64,000 nt of DNA, taken from positions 25,358,001-25,422,000 of the forward strand of contig NC_046679.1 in assembly GCF_009870125.1 (NCBI RefSeq), in the 5' to 3' direction. The notes under the pieces were generated by a model. The model was not told the DNA's origin. It made no database searches and saw nothing but the letters and a program-made list of their open reading frames with translations. Below are positions 18,365 to 29,081 of the stretch, one piece after another. The stretch comes from Drosophila pseudoobscura. Taxonomy: Eukaryota; Arthropoda; Insecta; Diptera; Drosophilidae. Position 1 is the first letter of the stretch. Each line of letters begins with the position of its first letter. The position numbers were made by a program, and so were the translations under genes.

Positions 18365-19128
18365 AATTAATTAATAATAAAATTAACCTGCTTATAAAGT
18401 AATATTTGGATATACTCTAGATTACCATGAATTAAGCAGCAACAAGTGGCAGGATTTAAATGCGCACAGAGGACCCCTACTAGTCCAAGAAGCATATGCA
18501 GTTTGGACACTGGTTGACCGGAAGGAGTGGCCGGAGACAGTTGTGCGGAGGAGAAGTGCCTGATATGCGATCACGGGATACCTATTGGCAGCCCTATTAC
18601 GGTGCGTGCGAGCTGCCGCCAGAGTATTGCAAAGTCGCTGCAGGGAGAGGTGTTGAGTATTACATTAGTTAGAACTACCCAAGAAATGAGCGGACTTACT
18701 TACCTGCGCATATGAGTCTATACGATGGGTTGAGAGAAGAGAGTCTGTGGTGTTGGCCGAATCCTATCTTAGCGAAAAGGCCTGAAAAGCGGAACAAATT
18801 AAAAAAAAATACAATACCATTTAGTAAACAAAAACTTACCCATCAAGCAACGCGATTATATGGATGAACACTGCTTTTCTTCTGTTTCTCGTCGTTGTGT
18901 TGTTTCACGATGCACAGGGTCTTTTATTCTGTTGCATGTGTTTTTTGTCAGCACAATCCGGGTTGCAATGCCATTCCTCTGTTGGTTTGTTGTTTATTTC
19001 AAGATATTTCCATGCGAAACGCGATATGACAGACGTGATGCTAGGGATGAATATCGTTAGGCTGCAAGAATTATCGATGTCTCTATCGGTATGTTTTTTC
19101 AAATATCAATATATCGCTTGAGAAAAAG
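18365..19128 (-). other. 5' leader of array gene 2 with two short introns
   Basis: Minus strand: exon A ends at 18840 (donor GG|GTAAGT); intron 1 is 18782-18839 (58 nt); exon B 18704-18781 (78 nt); intron 2 18638-18703 (66 nt); exon C from 18637 into the ATG at 18364. Acceptors are TTTTCAG and CTCCCTGCAG. The layout is the same as in the other copies. Exon A appears non-coding; short open stretches in it (for example 18905-19102) stop before the donor. Confidence 0.7.
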
Positions 19129-19940
19129 TAGGTCCTCGAAGTCTAGAATGTGAATTTAAAAGATGCCTCCAAGCCCAACATCAGTAAATAATTATGGTTG
19201 TACAACTTCCTGGAGGAAAAGATGATAGTTGAACAAAAATATACCAAGCCGATCCGATGTTTATTGCAATTTTCTTGGAAATGCATCGCAGGATACAGAT
19301 TGGCTGCAATACTGGATACAAAAAAGTATCGAGTTTATATAATTCTTTAGCACTTTTCTTAATTATCTTAAAACTTGTCAATGTAATAATGCAGCCCTAA
19401 TTGAAATATCAATATATCGATATATATTTTTGGACTGGCCAAGATAATAATATGGTCTTTTAGGTGAGATATATCTGCAACGAAATTACTTTGCTGAGTT
19501 CGGACACTGGCCTTCGGAGAAACGATTTTTTTTTTTTTTGCTTTGTGGCTTACTTCTCTATCCTTATACCCGCGTCTTTTGAATCTACTTATCGATGCAC
19601 GGCACAGAAATATATCGGATATTTTGTGCGAGACTTATCGGCGTTTTATTTTGAAATCCAAAATATTATAGTCGAGTTTGTGACAACATTTTTGCGGCAT
19701 AAATTCCCAAAGTGGTCGTAGAGGTTTGAACACTTATACATTATCGGCATGGATGCCAGTTTCGAATTGACCCAATATTGTCTCTATACTCAATGTAGTT
19801 TCTGAAATGGTATGTTTAAATAACCCATTAACCTATGATTATGATTAACATCAGATTAAACATACTTAGCGTTGAAGGATATACACTTACATGAGCACTA
19901 ACGACTAACCCCACTAACCCCACCCCCCCACTAACCCCTT
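19129..19940. repeat. Array spacer block, copy 2
   Basis: Close copy of 12300-13080. It contains TATCGATA at 19415-19422 and a poly-T run from about 19526. Near 19905-19930 it holds a C-rich stretch (CCCCACTAACCCCACCCCCCCACT) directly before the LOA-like remnant, where copy 1 has a shorter version. No gene is seen. Confidence 0.6.
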
Positions 19941-20700
19941 CCCGTGTCGTGGGACCAACTATGCCCAACTTAAATATACATACAAAAAACACTGCAAAGG
20001 AGCTCGGCACTCCTCCTAAAGTGCCGGAGGGAAAAGACCATCCCTCTACTAACGCATCTGGGAAACCAGTGCCCAAAACGACGGGGAAGGAGACTAAGTC
20101 GGTCCACCGTTTTCAGGCAGCAGGCGCTGCGAGGCTAGGACCGAAAAGCCAAGCGGGCCAATCCACGTGGGGGGCCCCAAGGGCGTCCTGGTTACCCGTG
20201 TGGCAGCCATCGGGGCCGGCAGACCCCTTGGGACCGGGGACCCCTTGACAACCCCGGCAGGCGGCGCCTCTGCCTCGAAAGATAGGCCCAAGTTTCAAGA
20301 CAAGAGACGTGCGGCCTTCATCCTGGTCAACGACGACCCGGTGTTCCTGGCGTCTGCCCAGGGAATCGAATCGCGGCGATGGGCCAAGACGGTCCTGACT
20401 ACCAGCCAGCTAAAGCTGGCAAGGCCGCAGCCAAGGCCCCAAGCAAGCGGCAACGCCGGAAGGTGGCCAAGTTAGAGGAGGGCAACGGGCAGGGGCGCCA
20501 AATCATCCTCGTCCTGAACGAGGAGTCCGTTAGACTTCTCCACGACACGGAGGGAACTGTGGACTACGGCTACAAGAAGGTAATCATAGTGGAGCCCCCG
20601 GAGATCCCTAGCATGGAGATCAAGCCTGTGTCGGTGTCGGACGAGGCATCAGTAGTGTCGGATGACATCTTAGATGGGTACGTTTCAGACGTGAGCGAAT
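19941..20700 (+). mobile_element. LOA-like remnant, copy 2 (deleted)
   Basis: Close to 13109-13616 of copy 1, including the same ORF1 frameshift. At about 20457 it skips some 480 bp present in copy 1, but it keeps 72 bp (about 20525-20600, DTEGTVDYGYKKVII) that copy 1 lacks. At about 20699 the sequence jumps from ORF1 (DGYVSDVSE) directly into the gag-like segment. The endonuclease and RNase H pieces are absent. A 127-codon chimeric frame (20379-20762) spans the junction and has no functional meaning. Confidence 0.8.
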
Positions 20701-21164
20701 TGATAGCTGCTTTTGGCCTTTACAGAGCTTGGAGACAATTATTTTTTTACTATATTGCTTAAATTACAGAAATTTTCTCGTAAGGTATCTTTGCTAAATT
20801 GACCAATTTTATTGCTGTCAAAATTCATTTTAGATGGATTACCACCAAATTCAAGAATTTCCTGCAAAATTTCCTTGGCATATACCCGATCGGCAGATGA
20901 AGACTCTGCTATGTTTGTATTTTCTTGTTCGTTTAAACTATTTTGAGACTATTGCTCAGCATCTGAACAATCTGCATCTGATAATTCAGGTAACGTTATT
21001 ATTGCTGGAATTTCGAGATTATTTATAGCCTCTTCCTGTAATTCAATTTCTTCTTCTTCTGATTTACTGTCTATTGTTCCTTCTTCTTTTGTTGTGTTGA
21101 AAAGAGTCAGAGCAAAAAAAAATTTAATTGTTTGCTTCAGTCTGGCTATAGCAATACTACACAT
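20701..21164 (-). pseudogene. gag-like remnant, copy 2
   Basis: Homologous to 16010-16457. The 71-codon minus-strand piece 20949-21164 keeps the acidic stretch and IPAIITLPELSDAD, then is broken. Fragments of the downstream part are present in other frames at 20770-20940. It is close to copy 3 (25461-25676), which has the same breaks and the same small insertion (CTGAACAATCTGCAT). Confidence 0.5.
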
Positions 21165-21742
21165 ATACGATCTGGTTCAAATTCTAGAAGATTTAGTCAT
21201 TCTCCTGACTTGAGAAATGTGAATGCAACAGATTTTCATACTTTGTGGAAGCGGAACGGAGAGGGGCGAAGTTTTAAAATACTCTTGTAACAGAGACATA
21301 TCACAGAAGTCTGGATAAAAAATTTCGTTGCTCTAGCTCTTATGTTCTCTGAGCACTAGGCACTCATCGGGACAGGCAGACGGACATACAGACATAACTC
21401 AATCGACTCGGCTATTGATGATGATCAAGAATATACGCTTCCTTCTGGGTGTTACACACATCTACTTTTACTGCAAAGCTAAAATCTGTTTATGAGTTTT
21501 ACATTTTGGAAAGCTCTGGAAAATTTTCTATCAGATCCATTTAGTTAACTTTTGCCCTCTGATTTCAGCTGAGACACCACTGTGCGACCGATTTTATTTA
21601 TTAGCATGATTTACAAAATCCGACAGAGTAAAATAAATTAAACAATACAAATATTAGTATATATATAATATATCGTGAAAACACAGACCTCTCTCACCAA
21701 CAGCTTTTATCTATTTGGCTATAATTTCCCTTCCTTGGCAAT
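21165..21742. repeat. Dispersed repeat and gene 3 downstream flank
   Basis: At 21320-21480 is the same dispersed fly repeat as at 16600-16770. From about 21600 the sequence is AT-rich, and at 21675-21720 it matches the region downstream of gene 1 (GAAAACACAGAC, compare 9058-9069). No gene is seen. The stretch is essentially the same as 25677-26254. Confidence 0.6.
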
Positions 21743-22876
21743 TTACACAACTTTTTTTGGGGACTGGGGCCCGAGTAATTTAGGAGTAAATCCTGATCCG
21801 AAACGCTCACTCCATCGATCTAAAGTTATATTTGCTGGCAAATGTAAGTTTAAAACATCTCGGAGGTATTCATAAGTCCTTTTCGAGTAAAAGCGTACAT
21901 TCTGCGCAATAACTCTTTCTGCGGGGCTAAAGATCTTCGACTTTTTCAAAAGCATGATACATATAGTTTTTGCCTCCGCAGAAACATGAGACATGTTGGC
22001 TATTATGGAAAGAACAGACAAATTTGAGTTAGTTTTAATTTTCCGGCGCCTATGTGCATTGGCCCGAGATATATATTGTTTCAGGGACGCATATCGTCTC
22101 TTCCATTTGTTAACGTCTTCCTCTTTTTTCTCTTTTTCTGCCAATAGCTCAAAGTATTTTCTTGTGATATATGCTTCGTTTTTATCTTTTGCTACGCAGT
22201 TTTTACAACATTTGACATCATTCGATTCATTATTTTCTAGTGGATCTACATCAGGCGTGTCTTTTTCGGACCGTTGCTCTAGTTTGTTCGAAATTGTATT
22301 ATGCACTTCGGTCGGATTGATTCTATTTGATTTCATAGGTTTTTCAATTGGTTTATTGTATATTGCATTGCCCGAACAGGAATTCTCACCATAAATATTT
22401 GAATTCAATTCATTATTTTCTAGTGGATCTTTATCAGGTGTTTCTGTTTCGGACTCTTGCTCTAGTTTGATTGAAATGTTATTATGAACTTCGGCCAGTT
22501 TGATTCCCTCTGATTTCATTGGATTTTCAATTGGTTCGTTATCTTCTGCGTTGCCCGAAAATGAATTCTCATCATGCAACTGATTCAATGGAGTATTATC
22601 AGACAAGTTCAGTGTTGGTATTGCTCCTAACTTCAATTTAACCCGTCCTATTTTCTCGGCTTTGAAATGGCGTTCACAAATTCGTGGAGTTCTCTTCATC
22701 AAATTTTTATCTAGGCCCAAAATCTCAACCCATTTATTGAAGTACAATGGATTTGATGGGAATCTGAATAACTTCACAGAAAAATTGGCCGAATTTGTTC
22801 TATATCCAGAAATACAGGAAGGAATAATGCATTTGATACCGGATTTTCGCGTATCTTTTTGATTAGCATTCGACAT
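21743..22876 (-). CDS. Single-THAP, P-transposase-derived protein (array gene 3)
   Basis: An intact 377-codon frame. It has the same architecture as gene 2: THAP ligands C16/C21/C67/H70, AIPTL box, two linker modules, a C-x-x-C pair (CCKNC), coiled coil with a KEKKEEDVNKWKRRYASLK core, and the P-type helix-turn-helix, ending GFTPKLLGPQSPKKVV. Differences from gene 2 are scattered substitutions (for example EILGLDKNLMKRTPRIC in the finger), the 5-codon EKEKK stretch and the longer C-terminus, which it shares with gene 4. No catalytic domain. Intact coding next to broken transposon sequence suggests the frame is under selection, though recent duplication could also explain it. Confidence 0.88.
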   Translation of the reverse strand: MSNANQKDTRKSGIKCIIPSCISGYRTNSANFSVKLFRFPSNPLYFNKWVEILGLDKNLMKRTPRICERHFKAEKIGRVKLKLGAIPTLNLSDNTPLNQLHDENSFSGNAEDNEPIENPMKSEGIKLAEVHNNISIKLEQESETETPDKDPLENNELNSNIYGENSCSGNAIYNKPIEKPMKSNRINPTEVHNTISNKLEQRSEKDTPDVDPLENNESNDVKCCKNCVAKDKNEAYITRKYFELLAEKEKKEEDVNKWKRRYASLKQYISRANAHRRRKIKTNSNLSVLSIIANMSHVSAEAKTICIMLLKKSKIFSPAERVIAQNVRFYSKRTYEYLRDVLNLHLPANITLDRWSERFGSGFTPKLLGPQSPKKVV

Positions 22877-23640
22877 AATTAATTAATAATAAAATTAACC
22901 TGCTTATAAAGTAATATTTGGATATACTCTAGATTACCATGAATTAAGCAGCAACAAGTGGCAGGATTTAAATGCGCACAGAGGACCCCTACTAGTCCAA
23001 GAAGCATATGCAGTTTGGACACTGGTTGACCGGAAGGAGTGGCCGGAGACAGTTGTGCGGAGGAGATGAGCCTGATATGCGATCACGGGATCCCTATTGG
23101 CAGCCCTATTACGGTGCGTGCGAGCTGCCGCCAGAGTATTGCAAAGTCGCTGCAGGGAGAGGTAATAAGTATTAAATTAGTTAGAACTACCCAAGAAATG
23201 AGCGGACTTACTTACCTGCGCATATGCGTCTATACGATGGGTTGAGAGAAGAGAGTCTGTGGTGTTGGCCGAATCCTATCTTAGCGAAAAGGCCTGAAAA
23301 GCGGAACAAATTAAAAAAAAATACAATACCATTTAGTAAACAAACACTTACCCATCAAGCAACGCGATTATATGGATGAACACTGCTTTTCTTCTGTTTC
23401 TCGTCGTTGTGTTGTTTCACGATGCACAGGGTCTTTTATTCTGTTGCATGTGTTTTTTGTCAGCACAATCCGGGTTGCAATGCCATTCCTCTGTTGGTTT
23501 GTTGTTTATTTCGAGATATTTCCATGCGAAACGCGATATGACAGACGTGATGCTAGGGATGAATATCGTTAGGCTGCAAGAATTATCGATGTCTCTATCG
23601 GTATGTTTTTTCAAATATCAATATATCGCTTGAGAAAAAG
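22877..23640 (-). other. 5' leader of array gene 3 with two short introns
   Basis: Minus strand: exon A ends at 23352 (GG|GTAAGT); intron 1 23294-23351 (58 nt); exon B 23216-23293 (78 nt); intron 2 23150-23215 (66 nt); exon C from 23149. Consensus donors and acceptors as in the other copies. Within intron 2 it reads GGTAATAAGT on the + strand where others have GGTGTTGAGT, a change that leaves the splice sites intact. Confidence 0.7.
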
Positions 23641-24452
23641 TAGGTCCTCGAAGTCTAGAATGTGAATTTAAAAGATGCCTCCAAGCCCAACATCAGTAAA
23701 TAATTATGGTTGTACAACTTCCTGGAGGAAAAGATGATAGTTGAACAAAAATATACCAAGCCGATCCGATGTTTATTGCAATTTTCTTGGAAATGCATCG
23801 CAGGATACAGATTGGCTGCAATACTGGATACAAAAAAGTATCGAGTTTATATAATTCTTTAGCACTTTTCTTAATTATCTTAAAACTTGTCAATGTAATA
23901 ATGCAGCCCTAATTGAAATATCAATATATCGATATATATTTTTGGACTGGCCAAGATAATAATATGGTCTTTTAGGTGAGATATATCTGCAACGAAATTA
24001 CTTTGCTGAGTTCGGACACTGGCCTTCGGAGAAACGATTTTTTTTTTTTTTGCTTTGTGGCTTACTTCTCTATCCTTATACCCGCGTCTTTTGAATCTAC
24101 TTATCGATGCACGGCACAGAAATATATCGGATATTTTGTGCGAGACTTATCGGCGTTTTATTTTGAAATCCAAAATATTATAGTCGAGTTTGTGACAACA
24201 TTTTTGCGGCATAAATTCCCAAAGTGGTCGTAGAGGTTTGAACACTTATACATTATCGGCATGGATGCCAGTTTCGAATTGACCCAATATTGTCTCTATA
24301 CTCAATGTAGTTTCTGAAATGGTATGTTTAAATAATATATTAACCTATGATTATGATTAACACCAGATTAAACATACTTATCGTTGAAGGATATACACTT
24401 ACATGAGCACTAACGACTAACCCCACTAACCCCACCCCCCCACTAACCCCTT
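23641..24452. repeat. Array spacer block, copy 3
   Basis: Close copy of 19129-19940, with TATCGATA at 23927-23934 and a poly-T run from about 24038. At a few sites (for example CACCAG near 24361 and CTTATCG near 24377) it agrees with copy 1 rather than copy 2. No gene is seen. Confidence 0.6.
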
Positions 24453-25212
24453 CCCGTGTCGTGGGACCAACTATGCCCAACTTAAATATACATACAAAAA
24501 ACACTGCAAAGGAGCTCGGCACTCCTCCTAAAGTGCCGGAGGGAAAAGACCATCCCTCTACTAACGCATCTGGGAAACCAGTGCCCAAAACGACGGGGAA
24601 GGAGACTAAGTCGGTCCACCGTTTTCAGGCAGCAGGCGCTGCGAGGCTAGGACCGAAAAGCCAAGCGGGCCAATCCACGTGGGGGGCCCCAAGGGCGTCC
24701 TGGTTACCCGTGTGGCAGCCATCGGGGCCGGCAGACCCCTTGGGACCGGGGACCCCTTGACAACCCCGGCAGGCGGCGCCTCTGCCTCGAAAGATAGGCC
24801 CAAGTTTCAAGACAAGAGACGTGCGGCCTTCATCCTGGTCAACGACGACCCGGTGTTCCTGGCGTCTGCCCAGGGAATCGAATCGCGGCGATGGGCCAAG
24901 ACGGTCCTGACTACCAGCCAGCCAAAGCTGGCAAGGCCGCAGTCAAGGCCCCAAGCAAGCGGCAACGCCGGAAGGTGGCCAAGTTAGAGGAGGGCAACGG
25001 GCAGGGGCGCCAAATCATCCTCGTCCTGAACGAGGAGTCCGTTAGACTTCTCCACGACACGGAGGGAACTGTGGACTACGGCTACAAGAAGGTAATCATA
25101 GTGGAGCCCCCGGAGATCCCTAGCATGGAGATCAAGCCTGTGTCGGTGTCGGACGAGGCATCAGTAGTGTCGGATGACATCTTAGATGGGTACGTTTCAG
25201 ACGTGAGCGAAT
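24453..25212 (+). mobile_element. LOA-like remnant, copy 3 (deleted)
   Basis: Has the same two deletions and the same ORF1 frameshift as copy 2, so both descend from one deleted ancestor. At two bases near 24922 and 24942 (CAGCCAAAGC, CAGTCAAGG) it carries the copy 1 variant instead, a sign of exchange between units. Confidence 0.8.
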
Positions 25213-25676
25213 TGATAGCTGCTTTTGGCCTTTACAGAGCTTGGAGACAATTATTTTTTTACTATATTGCTTAAATTACAGAAATTTTCTCGTAAGGTAT
25301 CTTTGCTAAATTGACCAATTTTATTGCTGTCAAAATTCATTTTAGATGGATTACCACCAAATTCAAGAATTTCCTGCAAAATTTCCTTGGCATATACCCG
25401 ATCGGCAGATGAAGACTCTGCTATGTTTGTATTTTCTTGTTCGTTTAAACTATTTTGAGACTATTGCTCAGCATCTGAACAATCTGCATCTGATAATTCA
25501 GGTAACGTTATTATTGCTGGAATTTCGAGATTATTTATAGCCTCTTCCTGTAATTCAATTTCTTCTTCTTCTGATTTACTGTCTATTGTTCCTTCTTCTT
25601 TTGTTGTGTTGAAAAGAGTCAGAGCAAAAAAAAATTTAATTGTTTGCTTCAGTCTGGCTATAGCAATACTACACAT
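25213..25676 (-). pseudogene. gag-like remnant, copy 3
   Basis: Near-identical to 20701-21164, with the same interruptions; the 71-codon piece 25461-25676 is the same protein sequence as in copy 2. It is a passenger of the tandem duplication. Confidence 0.5.
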
Positions 25677-26254
25677 ATACGATCTGGTTCAAATTCTAGA
25701 AGATTTAGTCATTCTCCTGACTTGAGAAATGTGAATGCAACAGATTTTCATACTTTGTGGAAGCGGAACGGAGAGGGGCGAAGTTTTAAAATACTCTTGT
25801 AACAGAGACATATCACAGAAGTCTGGATAAAAAATTTCGTTGCTCTAGCTCTTATGTTCTCTGAGCACTAGGCACTCATCGGGACAGGCAGACGGACATA
25901 CAGACATAACTCAATCGACTCGGCTATTGATGATGATCAAGAATATACGCTTCCTTCTGGGTGTTACACACATCTACTTTTACTGCAAAGCTAAAATCTG
26001 TTTATGAGTTTTACATTTTGGAAAGCTCTGGAAAATTTTCTATCAGATCCATTTAGTTAACTTTTGCCCTCTGATTTCAGCTGAGACACCACTGTGCGAC
26101 CGATTTTATTTATTAGCATGATTTACAAAATCCGACAGAGTAAAATAAATTAAACAATACAAATATTAGTATATATATAATATATCGTGAAAACACAGAC
26201 CTCTCTCACCAACAGCTTTTATCTATTTGGCTATAATTTCCCTTCCTTGGCAAT
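25677..26254. repeat. Dispersed repeat and gene 4 downstream flank
   Basis: Near-identical copy of 21165-21742, including the dispersed fly repeat at 25835-25990 and the GAAAACACAGAC stretch near 26190. No gene is seen. Confidence 0.6.
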
Positions 26255-27400
26255 TTACACAACTTTTTTTGGGGACTGGGGCCCGAGTAATTTAGGAGTA
26301 AATCCTGATCCGAAACGCTCACTCCATCTATCTAAAGTGATATTTGCTGGCAAATGTAAGTTTAAAACATCTCGGAGGTATTCATAGGTCCTTTTCGAGT
26401 AAAAGTTTAAGTTTTGCGCAATAACTTTTTCAGGGGGGCTAAAGATCTGTGACTTTTTCAAAAGCATGATACATATAGTTTTTGCCTCCGCAGAAACATG
26501 AGACATGTTGGCTATTATGGGTAGAACAGACAAATTTGAGTTAGTTTTAGTTTTCCGGCGCCTATGGGCATTGGCCCGAGATATAGATTGTTTCAGGGAC
26601 GCATATCGTCTCTTCCATTTGTTAATGTCTTCCTCTTTTTTCTCTTTTTCTGCCAATAACTCAAAGTATTTTCTCGTGAAATATGCCTCGTTTTTATCTT
26701 TTGCTACGCAGTTTTTACAACATTTGACATCATTCGATTCATTATTTTTTAGTGGATCTACATCAGGCGTGTCTTTTTCGGACCGTTGCTCTAGTTTGTT
26801 CGAAATTGTATTATGCACTTCGGTCGGATTGATTCTCTTTGATTTCATAGGTTTTTCAATTGGTTCGTTGTATAATGCATTGCCCGAACAGGAATTCTCA
26901 CCATAAATATTTGAATTCAATTCATTATTTTCTAGTGGATCTTTATCAGGTGTTTCTGTTTCGGACTCTTGCTGTAGTTCGATTGAAATGTTATTATGAA
27001 CTTCGGCCAGTTTGATTCCCTCTGATTTCATTGGATTTTCAATTGGTTCGTTATCTTCTGCGTTGCCCGAAAATGAATTCTCATCATAAAAACCTTCATG
27101 CAACTGATTCAATGGAGTATTGTCAGACAATTTCAATGCTGGTATTGATTTGGACTTCAATTTACGCATTCCTATATCCTCGGCTTTGAAATGCCGTACA
27201 CAAATATGTGCGCTTTTTTTCACCAAATTTTTATCTAAGCCACAAACCTCAACCCATTTATTAAAGTACAATGGATCCGATGGAAATTTGAATAACTTTA
27301 CAGGTAAATTGGCCGAACTTTTTCTATATCCAGAAAGACAGGTAGGAATAATGCATTTGTAACCGGATTTTCGCGTATCTTTTTGATTAGCATACGACAT
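26255..27400 (-). CDS. Single-THAP, P-transposase-derived protein (array gene 4)
   Basis: An intact 381-codon frame. THAP ligands C16/C21/C67/H70 are kept, but the box after the finger is SIPAL instead of A-I-PTL, and the finger differs at many positions from genes 2 and 3 (YKCIIPTCLSGYRKSSANLP; KKSAHICVRHF). It also has an extra segment EGFYDENSFSG after HQL-type sequence, related to HEESYGENSF of gene 1. From the first linker onward it is almost the same as gene 3 and ends GFTPKLLGPQSPKKVV. The finger half and the body therefore have different histories. No catalytic domain. The changed finger surface could alter the DNA target. Confidence 0.88.
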   Translation of the reverse strand: MSYANQKDTRKSGYKCIIPTCLSGYRKSSANLPVKLFKFPSDPLYFNKWVEVCGLDKNLVKKSAHICVRHFKAEDIGMRKLKSKSIPALKLSDNTPLNQLHEGFYDENSFSGNAEDNEPIENPMKSEGIKLAEVHNNISIELQQESETETPDKDPLENNELNSNIYGENSCSGNALYNEPIEKPMKSKRINPTEVHNTISNKLEQRSEKDTPDVDPLKNNESNDVKCCKNCVAKDKNEAYFTRKYFELLAEKEKKEEDINKWKRRYASLKQSISRANAHRRRKTKTNSNLSVLPIIANMSHVSAEAKTICIMLLKKSQIFSPPEKVIAQNLNFYSKRTYEYLRDVLNLHLPANITLDRWSERFGSGFTPKLLGPQSPKKVV

Positions 27401-28235
27401 AATTAATTAATAATAAAATTAACCTGCTTATAAAGTAATATTTGGATATACTCTAGATTACCATGAATTCAGCAGCAACAAGTGGCAGGATTTAAATGCG
27501 CACAGAGGACCCCTACTAGTCCAAGAAGCATATGCAGTTTAACCACTGGTTGACCGGAAGGAGTGGCCGGAGACAATTTTGCGGAGGAGAAGAGCCTGAT
27601 ATGCGATCACGGGATCCCTATTGGCAGCCCTATTACGGTGCGTGCGAGCTGCCGCCCGAGTATTGCAAAGTCGCTGCAGGGAGAGGTGTTGAGTATTAAA
27701 TTAGTTAGAACTACCCAAGAAATGAGCGGACTTACTTACCTGCGCATATGCGTCTAGACGATGGGTTGAGAGAAGGGAATCTGTGGTGTTGGCCGAATCC
27801 TATCTTAGCGAAAAGGCCTGAAAAGCGGGACAAATTAAGAAAAAATACAATACCATTTAGTAAACAAACACTTACCCATCAAGCAACGCGATTATATGGA
27901 TGAACACTGCTTTTCTTCTGTTTCTCGTCGTTGTGTTGTTTCACGATGCACAGGGTCTTTTATTCTGTTGCATGTGTTTTTTGTCAGCACAATCCGGGTT
28001 GCAATGCCATTCCTCTGTTGGTTTGTTGTTTATTTCGAGATATTTCCATGCGAAACGCGATATGACAGACGTGATGATAGGGATGAATATCGTTAGGCTG
28101 CAAGAATTATCGATGTATCTATCGGTATGTTTTTTCAAATATCAATATATCGCTTGAGAGAAAAAGTAGGGCCTCGAAGTCTAGAAAGTGAATTTAAAAG
28201 ATGCCTCCAAGCCCAACATCAGTAAATAATAATAG
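27401..28235 (-). other. 5' leader of array gene 4 and right edge of array
   Basis: Minus strand: exon A ends at 27876 (GG|GTAAGT); intron 1 27818-27875 (58 nt); exon B 27740-27817 (78 nt); intron 2 27674-27739 (66 nt); exon C from 27673. Homology to the other units stops near 28235, after CCAACATCAGTAAATAAT. Because this copy has only about 360 bp of shared sequence above exon A, any promoter common to all four genes should lie in 27876-28235. Confidence 0.7.
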
Positions 28236-29081
28236 TTTGCACTGCGCTGACAGGCAACACATTCCATTTGACACGTTTGAACATCGCGCCCAGCTCTCTA
28301 CTTGATTTTTACATTTACACCCAAAAGTATGCTACGAAGTATCTTAACACTTAATATAGTCTGTAGATACTCTGGATTCACTTAACATGCGACTGGACGC
28401 ACCTATTACGCATTCAATGTTTGAGTAGTAACAGCGTTATAGGTATTTTATTTATTTAGATATATTTAAATAAATTTGTTTGATCCAATAATCAATCAAT
28501 CCAATCAAGGTGGCGATTCGCTCAAAGCTCTCTCTCCCGATTTGATGCCTTTGTATGTATCTGGCTTAACAGTGTCTTGTTGATTGAATCAGTCGTTCCA
28601 TTACATGAACCAAAATCTGCCGGATACGTGCTCTTCGTGCTCTTTCGCTCTCTCTTAAGATGATTCAGTTATGTTAAGAGTAAAGAGTTGAAGATATGAT
28701 TTCTACCATGGTTTTTTCGACTTTTCTTGCGCATGGTTGCTGTTGCTGCTGCGTTTTTTGTTTTCGGATATAATTTTTGTTCGATTCGATTCGTGTGGTG
28801 TGTGCTAATTTAGAGTGAAAAAACTGCCTTTTGTTGTTTGTTGGTTTCGTTCTCATCATCTCAGGTCGGCGTAGCGGAAAAGTAGCGGAAAAAGCCGATC
28901 GTCGCTTTTTCAATTTCCAAAAGCGCGCGTCCATCCGTATATCTGTGTTCTCTCTTGCCGTATTTGTGCCGTGTGTGTGTTCGTGTGTGTTGTGTTTAAA
29001 ATTCTTTCGTTTTAAGCAAAATTCCCCGCCGAAATATTACATTATTCGACTCGACTGCCGGTTTCCTTGCAAACTCTGACG
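28236..29081 (+). other. Upstream region and candidate distal 5' exon of elongase gene 1
   Basis: Single-copy sequence resumes here. The stretch from about 28800 to 29081 has the look of a fly 5' UTR exon and ends with a consensus donor (CTGACG|GTAAGAA, GT at 29082). It would splice to the acceptor at 39537-39538. I found no Inr with a correctly spaced downstream element, so the transcription start is not placed. The exon is a proposal only. Confidence 0.35.

Larger units (their letters stand above)
8960..28235 (-). repeat. Tandem array of four THAP-domain genes with spacers
   Basis: Four minus-strand genes (9187-11370, 17258-18364, 21743-22876, 26255-27400) alternate with homologous spacers. 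Matching landmarks (ATTACCATGAATTAAGC at about 11434, 18421, 22935 and 27459) give periods of 6.99, 4.51 and 4.52 kb. Units 2 and 3 are nearly identical over most of their length. Unit 1's spacer is longer because it keeps 1.7 kb of retrotransposon sequence that the others lost. Homology on the right ends near 28235 and on the left near 8960. The array lies between the pum 3' region and the elongase gene. Confidence 0.9.

Noticed and set aside
18392-18402. TTTATAAGC on the minus strand just above the gene 2 ATG as a TATA box
   Set aside because: It lies inside leader exon C, downstream of two conserved introns, and would leave almost no leader. It may be a secondary start at most.
20379-20762. 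127-codon + strand frame repeated at 24891
   Set aside because: It is a fusion of LOA-like ORF1 remains with antisense of the gag-like piece created by a deletion; both copies share it by duplication.
8960-28235. Array as a CRISPR-like or satellite system
   Set aside because: The repeats are whole genes with kilobase spacers in an animal genome; neither short repeats nor unique short spacers are present.
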